Part shown: piece by piece, positions 25,621 to 29,272 of the stretch
Position numbering within the stretch: the first letter of the stretch is position 1
Layout of the letters: the number at the start of each line of letters is the position of its first letter
From: VBCK01 sp035939615
GTDB taxonomy: Bacteria > Pseudomonadota > Gammaproteobacteria > Burkholderiales > Burkholderiaceae_F
Length of the DNA: 29,272 bases
Assembly (NCBI GenBank): GCA_035939615.1
Contig: DASZFP010000004.1
Coordinates: forward strand, 1-29,272
Direction: 5' to 3'
The notes under the pieces: model-generated
Database searches by the model: none
The model's input: the letters and a program-made list of their open reading frames with translations, nothing else
What the model was told of the DNA's origin: nothing
Program-made: the position numbers and the translations under genes

Positions 25621-26646
25621 ATGCCCAAGCCCACCGAGATCCTGGGAAACTTTCCTGCGGTGCGCATGCGCCGGATGCGGCGCAACGACTTCTCGCGCCG
25701 CATGATGCGGGAGAACCGGCTCAGCGCCGATGACCTGATCTACCCGGTGTTCGTGCTGGACGGGCACAAGCAGCGCGAGCCGGTCGCTTCGATGCCCGGC
25801 GTGGAACGCCTTTCGGTCGATCTGCTGCTGCCGGTGGCCGAGGAGTGCGCCAAGCTGGGCGTTCCGGTGATGGCGCTGTTCCCGGTGATCGATGCCTCGT
25901 TGAAGTCGCCCGACGGGCGCGAAGCGGTCAACTCCGAAGGGTTGATACCGCGGGCCGTGCAGGCGCTGAAGGCTCGCCTGCCCGAGCTGGGTCTGCTCAC
26001 CGACGTCGCCCTGGATCCTTACACCACGCACGGCCAGGATGGGGTAACCGACGCCACCGGCTACGTGCTCAACGACGAGACCGTCGAGATGCTGTGCCGG
26101 CAGGCTTTGATGCAGGCCCAGGCCGGCGTGGACATCGTTGCTCCGAGCGACATGATGGACGGACGCATCGGCGCGATCCGCCACGCGCTCGAGTCCAACG
26201 GGCACATTCACACCCGGATCATGGCGTACGCCGCCAAGTACGCGAGCGCGTTTTACGGACCGTACCGCGACGCGATCGGCTCCAAGGCCAGCCTGGGCAA
26301 ATCCAACAAGGCCAACTACCAGATGGACCCGGCCAACTCGGACGAGGCCCTGTGGGAGGTGGGCCTGGATCTGCAGGAAGGCGCCGACATGGTGATGGTC
26401 AAGCCGGGAATGCCGTACCTGGACATCGTGCGCCGGGTCAAGGACCAGTTCGCTTCCCCCACGTTCGTCTATCAGGTCAGCGGCGAATACGCGATGTTGA
26501 AGGCCGCCTGCGCCCAGGGCTGGCTCGACGAGCGCAGCGTCGTGATGGAATCGCTGCTCGGGTTCAAGCGGGCCGGCGCCGACGGCGTGCTCAGCTACTT
26601 CGCGCTGCAGGCGGCGCGATGGTTGCGGGAGGAGGCGGCGCGCTGA
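25621..26646 (+). CDS. hemB: Delta-aminolevulinic acid dehydratase (porphobilinogen synthase)
   Basis: HemB condenses two 5-aminolevulinate molecules to porphobilinogen in haem synthesis. The 341-residue sequence contains both Schiff-base lysines, in MAYAAKYASAFYGP and MVMVKPGMPYLD. The metal-binding stretch reads DVALDPYTTHGQDG, where zinc enzymes have three cysteines (as in E. coli DTCFCEYTSHGHCG); this is the Asp-rich form associated with magnesium-dependent members. An allosteric Mg-site arginine/glutamate region is plausible but not resolved. Its stop codon is immediately followed by a REP-like palindrome (26647) that may act as a transcription end or mRNA stabiliser. Confidence 0.97.
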   Translation: MPKPTEILGNFPAVRMRRMRRNDFSRRMMRENRLSADDLIYPVFVLDGHKQREPVASMPGVERLSVDLLLPVAEECAKLGVPVMALFPVIDASLKSPDGREAVNSEGLIPRAVQALKARLPELGLLTDVALDPYTTHGQDGVTDATGYVLNDETVEMLCRQALMQAQAGVDIVAPSDMMDGRIGAIRHALESNGHIHTRIMAYAAKYASAFYGPYRDAIGSKASLGKSNKANYQMDPANSDEALWEVGLDLQEGADMVMVKPGMPYLDIVRRVKDQFASPTFVYQVSGEYAMLKAACAQGWLDERSVVMESLLGFKRAGADGVLSYFALQAARWLREEAAR

Positions 26647-26680
26647 CCCGCCTTCGCTCGCTGCGCGAGCTACGGCGGGC
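26647..26680 (+). repeat. REP-like palindrome, type A, copy 1
   Basis: Outer arms CCCGCC (26647-26652) and GGCGGG (26674-26679) enclose an inner hairpin GCTCGC-TGC-GCGAGC (26656-26670). It begins at the base after the hemB stop and recurs at 28171-28205 and, inverted, at 28406-28440. Confidence 0.8.
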
Positions 26681-26706
26681 GAGCGCACCCGACCAAGCTA
26701 GGGGAG

Positions 26707-27105
26707 CTATGGCTGGGCCTGCCCGCCGAAGCCCGCAGGGCGAAGGCGGGCGCGATCGAGCAGGTAGCAGGTCAGCGTCAACGCGACGCCAACCAGCACG
26801 ACGCCCAGGACCACCAGGAACAGCGGGTCCCGGGTCATCCAGTAGAAGAAGACCAGGCAGACCACGAAGTAGCTGCGCACCAGCAGCGTGCCGGTGTACT
26901 GCGCTTCGGCCCGGGCCCGAATGACGCCGGCGATGCTCATGCCGAGGCCGCTCGCACACATTCCAGCGAGTCGGGGAAAGACCTCCCGATAGTTACCGTT
27001 CGACTGGAGAAACTTCAACGTCGGGTCCGGCGCTAGCAGCAGGGCAACCCCGCCCACGATCAGGTAGCCGGCCAGGTAGTAGAGGCTCTTGCGGGTGCGC
27101 TCCAT
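26707..27105 (-). CDS. Small integral membrane protein of unknown function
   Basis: This 132-residue protein has about four membrane helices (near 8-26, 44-64, 75-90 and 95-117) and the segment SNGNYREVFPRLAGMCASGLGM between the first two. I recall conserved but uncharacterised membrane proteins with this pattern (YLAGYL...GNYG.V.PRL.G), but no function. The last 13 residues (RLRPAGFGGQAQP) are encoded by a REP-like palindrome, so the natural C-terminus has probably been replaced. ATG at 27105 lies 16 bp after the upstream membrane gene, with which it forms a two-gene operon divergent from the TetR gene. A TetR-controlled transport or stress role is a guess only. Confidence 0.7.
   Translation of the reverse strand: MERTRKSLYYLAGYLIVGGVALLLAPDPTLKFLQSNGNYREVFPRLAGMCASGLGMSIAGVIRARAEAQYTGTLLVRSYFVVCLVFFYWMTRDPLFLVVLGVVLVGVALTLTCYLLDRARLRPAGFGGQAQP
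26721..26751 (-). repeat. REP-like palindrome, type B, copy 1
   Basis: The order is GCCCGCC-GAA-GCCC-GCA-GGGC-GAA-GGCGGGC, a near-perfect nested palindrome of 31 bp. It lies inside the 3' end of the membrane-protein gene and is inverted relative to the type B copy at 28356-28384. Confidence 0.8.
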
Positions 27106-27121
27106 CGACGCTCCGGCCGGC

Positions 27122-27613
27122 TCACGGCGTTCGCCGCAACAAGTAGGCGAAGATCACCACGTGAACGACCATCATGGCCGGTACGTTTACGACCGCCAGG
27201 TAATAGGACACGCCCAGACTGACGGGATCGACGTGGTCCTTGAACGTGGAGATGTTGGCGTATATGAGATCGGCCAGGCCGGCCAGGTTGAAGAGCCACA
27301 CCGCCGGCAGCGCGACCGTCGCCTCGTAGCGCAGGGCGGCCAGCGCGATCAGGGCGAGCACGACGGCCGTGAGGTCGCCGTAGCCCACCGGCCGCGCGAA
27401 GGCCGCAGGCAGTTCGGGGGAGACCAGCCCCGGCATCAGGAACATCAAGCCGTTCACGCGCAGGCAGGCGTACAGCAGCAGCGGCGTCAGCGCGGCCTTG
27501 GGGTCGCGACGCACCAGGGGCGGCCACAGGTACCACCTGGCGATCAGGCCGAAGGCGACGAATGCAACCGCGTAGCTGATGAAGAAGTGAACGTGGTTGG
27601 CGGTGATCGGCAC
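27122..27613 (-). CDS. Integral membrane protein of unknown function
   Basis: This 163-residue protein is almost wholly hydrophobic, with about five predicted helices (near 8-26, 42-60, 77-96, 100-120 and 137-158). Recognisable charged loops are RWYLWPPLVRRDPKAALTP and the central RVNGLMFLMPGLVSPELPAAFARP. I do not recognise a characterised family, although uncharacterised membrane proteins with a similar GLMFLMPGLVSP stretch exist as I recall. The start is a GTG at 27613 preceded by GGGAGAGGG, a strong ribosome binding site about 7 bp upstream. It is the first gene of the pair divergent from the TetR regulator, so it is the likely regulated target. Confidence 0.7.
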   Translation of the reverse strand: MPITANHVHFFISYAVAFVAFGLIARWYLWPPLVRRDPKAALTPLLLYACLRVNGLMFLMPGLVSPELPAAFARPVGYGDLTAVVLALIALAALRYEATVALPAVWLFNLAGLADLIYANISTFKDHVDPVSLGVSYYLAVVNVPAMMVVHVVIFAYLLRRTP

Positions 27614-27643
27614 GGCGATTCCCTCTCCCGGATCGCACGCGCC

Positions 27644-27678
27644 AGTATTGCCGATATCAATTGATGTTCAAGAACATC
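27644..27678 (-). promoter_or_regulatory. Operator palindromes over the divergent promoters
   Basis: GATGTTC-AA-GAACATC (27663-27678) is a palindrome with perfect 7-bp arms, and it overlaps a second perfect palindrome ATCAATTGAT (27656-27665). On the minus strand, -35 TTGAAC (27666-27671) and -10 AATACT (27644-27649), 16 bp apart, form a plausible promoter for the membrane genes. On the plus strand a TATAAG (27694-27699) could be the tetR -10, putting the first palindrome over its -35 region. This suggests the TetR protein represses both directions. Inferred from sequence. Confidence 0.55.
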
Positions 27679-27724
27679 TTTTGTGTGAGCTGTTATAAGG
27701 TCATCTTCCCACGGGGAGGGGCCG

Positions 27725-28354
27725 ATGCCGTACACGCGCAAGCACAAGCAGGAAACCCGCGAGCGCATCGTCAACAGCGCGCGGCGGCTGTTCAACCGCC
27801 GGGGTTTCACCGAAGTCACGATCGACCAGATCATGCAGCATGCCGGCCTGACCCGCGGCGGCTTCTACAAGCACTTCGACACCAAGGAGCAGCTGTACTC
27901 GCACGCGGTGCGGCAGTTTGTCTGCATGGAGGCGCCGGAGCGCTGGCAGAGCAAGCACGTCGATCGGTGCGCCCAGGGCCACACGCTGGCGCGGATGATC
28001 GTCAACGCCTACCTGTCGCGCGAGCACCTGGACGATCGCGAGGGATCCTGTCCGCTGGTGGCGCTGCCCTCCGACGTGGCGCGCGGCGGCAAGGCGGTCA
28101 AAGCGGCCTTTCGTCAGGTCCTCGGCAAGATGGTGCAGGTCTTCGCCGCCAACCTGGTCGAGCCGCAGGCCCCGCCTTCGCTCGCTGCGCGAGCTACGGA
28201 CGGGCAGGGGAGCCAGCGCGCGCTCGCGCTAGTCGCAATGTGCGTGGGCGCGATGGTGGTCGCCCGGGCTGTCGACGATCCCAGGCTGGGCGACGCCTTC
28301 CGCGACGCAGCGCGCGAGCACTTGCTTCGGTCCACGGGGTGGGGCGCCTCGTGA
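27725..28354 (+). CDS. TetR/AcrR-family transcriptional regulator
   Basis: This 209-residue regulator has an N-terminal TetR helix-turn-helix (about 10-60): TRERIVNSARRLFNRRGF, then TIDQIMQHAGLTRGGFYKHF and KEQLYSHAV. The C-terminal ligand-binding part has the SREHLDDREGSCPLVALPSD block common in TetR proteins of unknown ligand. Residues about 149-160 (PPSLAARATDG) are encoded by a REP-like palindrome inserted in frame, in what looks like a loop before the conserved ALVAMCVGAMVVARAVDDP helix. The ATG at 27725 has GGGGAGGGG just upstream. The gene is divergent from two membrane-protein genes with a palindromic operator between, the usual local-repressor layout. The ligand cannot be predicted. 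Confidence 0.9.
   Translation: MPYTRKHKQETRERIVNSARRLFNRRGFTEVTIDQIMQHAGLTRGGFYKHFDTKEQLYSHAVRQFVCMEAPERWQSKHVDRCAQGHTLARMIVNAYLSREHLDDREGSCPLVALPSDVARGGKAVKAAFRQVLGKMVQVFAANLVEPQAPPSLAARATDGQGSQRALALVAMCVGAMVVARAVDDPRLGDAFRDAAREHLLRSTGWGAS
28171..28205 (+). repeat. REP-like palindrome, type A, copy 2, inside tetR
   Basis: This copy matches the type A element at 26647-26680 except for one extra A in the right arm (GGACGGGC for GGCGGGC). It keeps the tetR reading frame open. The inner hairpin GCTCGC-TGC-GCGAGC is unchanged. Confidence 0.8.
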
Positions 28355-28355
28355 T

Positions 28356-28384
28356 CCGCCTTCGCCCTGCGGGCTTCGGCGGGC
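28356..28384 (+). repeat. REP-like palindrome, type B, copy 2
   Basis: This is the reverse complement of the type B element at 26721-26751, lacking only the outermost bases of the left arm. It begins just after the tetR stop and is followed 21 bp later by an inverted type A copy, giving a BIME-like pair. Confidence 0.8.
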
Positions 28385-28405
28385 AGGTCCGCCTCGCACT
28401 GGCTT

Positions 28406-28440
28406 GCCCGCCGTAGCTCGCGCAGCGGGCGAAGGGGGGC
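28406..28440 (-). repeat. REP-like palindrome, type A, copy 3
   Basis: This is an inverted copy of the type A element with two substitutions (GGGCGAAG for GAGCGAAG, and GGGGGGC in the outer arm). It ends 30 bp before tRNA-Lys, where a -35 box would be expected. Confidence 0.75.
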
Positions 28441-28449
28441 GCAGACGTT

Positions 28450-28455
28450 TATGAT
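28450..28455 (+). promoter_or_regulatory. Candidate -10 box of tRNA-Lys
   Basis: TATGAT (five of six consensus bases) lies 15 bp before the mature tRNA start, followed by a GC-rich discriminator typical of stringently controlled stable RNA genes. The matching -35 position falls inside the REP-like copy and has no good hexamer. Confidence 0.4.
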
Positions 28456-28470
28456 GTCGATCCCGCCGTG

Positions 28471-28546
28471 GGGGTCGTAGCTCAGTTGGTAGAGCAGCGG
28501 ACTCTTAATCCGAAGCGCGTAGGTTCGAGCCCTACCGGCCCCACCA
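28471..28546 (+). tRNA. tRNA-Lys (anticodon CTT)
   Basis: The 76-nt gene folds as a full cloverleaf. The acceptor stem is GGGGTCG (28471-28477) with CGGCCCC (28536-28542), including one G-T pair. The D arm starts GCTC with AGTTGGTAGA. The anticodon stem GCGGA/TCCGA holds the loop CTCTTAA, giving anticodon CTT, which reads AAG. The T arm is GTAGG-TTCGAGC-CCTAC. The CCA end is encoded. It stands alone between a REP pair and an unrecognised gene; tRNA 3' ends are frequent integration sites. Confidence 0.97.
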
Positions 28547-28637
28547 AGAAAATCAATTACTTGCGAGACAATCCCTCACCTGGAAATGGTCCGATCCAAC
28601 GCCAGGTCGGCGCGGGCGTAGGCGGTAACCTCAGATC

Positions 28638-28653
28638 GCGGTCCCCGCTTTTT
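28638..28653 (+). terminator. Weak intrinsic terminator-like site after tRNA-Lys
   Basis: GCGG-TCC-CCGC followed directly by TTTTT (28649-28653). The stem is only 4 bp, so termination may be partial. A second hairpin, CACGGCC-AATC-GGCCGTG (28654-28671), follows without a T tract. The rest of the 182-bp spacer between tRNA-Lys and the next gene shows no coding frame. Confidence 0.4.
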
Positions 28654-28706
28654 CACGGCCAATCGGCCGTGCTTCGACGGACCAGCCCCCGCTACCCCTG
28701 ACCATA

Positions 28707-28727
28707 ATTCACCGAGCGGAGGTGAAT
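28707..28727 (+). promoter_or_regulatory. Inverted repeat covering the ribosome binding site of the last gene
   Basis: ATTCACC (28707-28713) pairs with GGTGAAT (28721-28727) across the 7-nt loop GAGCGGA. The Shine-Dalgarno GGAGGTG (28718-28724) lies in the loop and right arm, one base before the ATG at 28729 is reached. The fold could block ribosome binding, or the repeat could be a protein operator. A CATAAT hexamer at 28703-28708 overlaps its left arm. Confidence 0.5.
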
Positions 28728-28728
28728 C

Positions 28729-29272
28729 ATGGGTGATTCGATCGGCAGCATCGCGGCGGCCAACCAGGTAGTACGCGGCGAGTCTTTCGAGGGCGGCCCC
28801 AGGTTTGAGGGCACCCGCGGCGCATTGATCGCGGCCGGCGTCGTCCCCCCCGGAGCAGCTTTCCCCGGCGATCCAGGCGTGCGCGGACCCCGATTCACAG
28901 GCGCAGATGGACACATCTGGAAGATCACACGTTCTCCGGCGCGGGGTGAATTCCGCGTGGAGTGGTACCTACGCCCGCGCGAGGCCAAACGGCGGCACGA
29001 GGCACGGTGGGAAGCGCACAAGGCGGGCCAGAGAAGAAAACACGAAATCGCCGGCCTGAAGACATTGCTTCAGCGCGAACCGAGCAGCGCCGCCCAGGTG
29101 CGGGAAAAGTGCCTGGGTGATGTGAAGGGGGCCGTGGACATTCTGAGCCGCGCGATTGAACCGATGGGTGCCGACGAGCGTGACGAGATCGAGTGCTTGA
29201 TCGGGTCCATCCTTAATGCCGCGCACAGTGCCACGATCTTCTTCGACCCGAGTAAGCGCCGGGGCCTGCAGC
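28729..29272 (+). CDS. Unrecognised protein, partial (possible island gene)
   Basis: An open frame runs from ATG 28729 to the window end (181 codons, no stop), with a near-ideal Shine-Dalgarno (GGAGGTG, 4 bp spacing). I do not recognise the family. The N-terminal 60 residues are Gly-rich and contain a repeated GPRF motif (GGPRFEGTRG at 22-31, RGPRFTGADG at 52-61). A compact segment GHIWKITRSPARGEFRVEWYLRP follows, then a basic stretch (EAKRRHEARWEAHKAGQRRK, 85-104) and a probably helical acidic/hydrophobic region with DERDEIECLIGSILNAAHSA. Codon choice is a little different from the neighbours (AGA AGA AAA, CTA, ACA), hinting at transfer. Position just after tRNA-Lys fits a genomic island or phage gene, but no integrase is in view. 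Confidence 0.65.
   Translation, partial: MGDSIGSIAAANQVVRGESFEGGPRFEGTRGALIAAGVVPPGAAFPGDPGVRGPRFTGADGHIWKITRSPARGEFRVEWYLRPREAKRRHEARWEAHKAGQRRKHEIAGLKTLLQREPSSAAQVREKCLGDVKGAVDILSRAIEPMGADERDEIECLIGSILNAAHSATIFFDPSKRRGLQ

Noticed and set aside
26647..28440. The clustered palindromes as a CRISPR array
   Set aside because: Spacing is irregular, copies occur in both orientations and inside genes, and there are no spacers of uniform length or cas genes.
28576..29021. Minus-strand open frames after tRNA-Lys
   Set aside because: They have no ribosome binding site, and the plus strand has a longer frame with a near-ideal one at 28729.

Overview
The window is a GC-rich chromosomal segment that looks betaproteobacterial, most likely Burkholderiales. 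The reason is gene order: the run ponA <> pilMNOPQ-aroK-aroB-dgt-gltB-gltD-mlaFEDA is, from general knowledge, a syntenic block of that order, and the protein sequences fit. Genus cannot be assigned from the sequence alone.

Layout. (1) 1-2742, minus strand: mlaF-mlaE-mlaD-mlaA, the retrograde phospholipid (Mla) ABC system; mlaA is cut by the window edge. (2) 2795-9056, minus: gltB-gltD, the two subunits of NADPH glutamate synthase, with a plausible promoter upstream of gltB. (3) 9057-10351: an accessory pocket inside the conserved block. It holds a 61-bp inverted-repeat element, two gene remnants (an O-GlcNAc-transferase-like piece and a polysaccharide chain-length-determinant piece) and an intact REP-associated tyrosine transposase (RAYT) gene with an altered HUH motif. 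(4) 10352-18372, minus: pilM-N-O-P-Q-aroK-aroB-dgt, a compact operon with 4-bp stop/start overlaps at most junctions, encoding the type IV pilus alignment complex and secretin, two shikimate-pathway enzymes and a dNTPase. (5) 18805-21171, plus: ponA (PBP1a), divergent from pilM across a 432-bp spacer. (6) 21176-26646: cyaY (minus), lptM-lysA and guaC (plus), a dihaem cytochrome c4 (minus), engB and hemB (plus). (7) 26647-28440: two small membrane proteins of unknown function, divergent from a TetR-type regulator across a palindromic operator, with five copies of two REP-like palindromes scattered between and inside these genes. (8) 28471-28546: tRNA-Lys(CTT). (9) 28729 to the end: an unrecognised gene with a strong ribosome binding site, possibly the first gene of an island at the tRNA.

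Most of the window is housekeeping: envelope lipid transport, nitrogen assimilation, pilus assembly, aromatic amino-acid, lysine and haem synthesis, and cell-wall synthesis. I see no CRISPR array, rRNA, prophage module or recognisable defence system. The features most worth a second look are the RAYT pocket with its debris, the REP-like repeats that have been absorbed into coding sequences (tetR, a membrane protein, possibly pilP), an apparent CTG start for aroK, the TetR operator, and the unknown gene after tRNA-Lys with a hairpin over its ribosome binding site.
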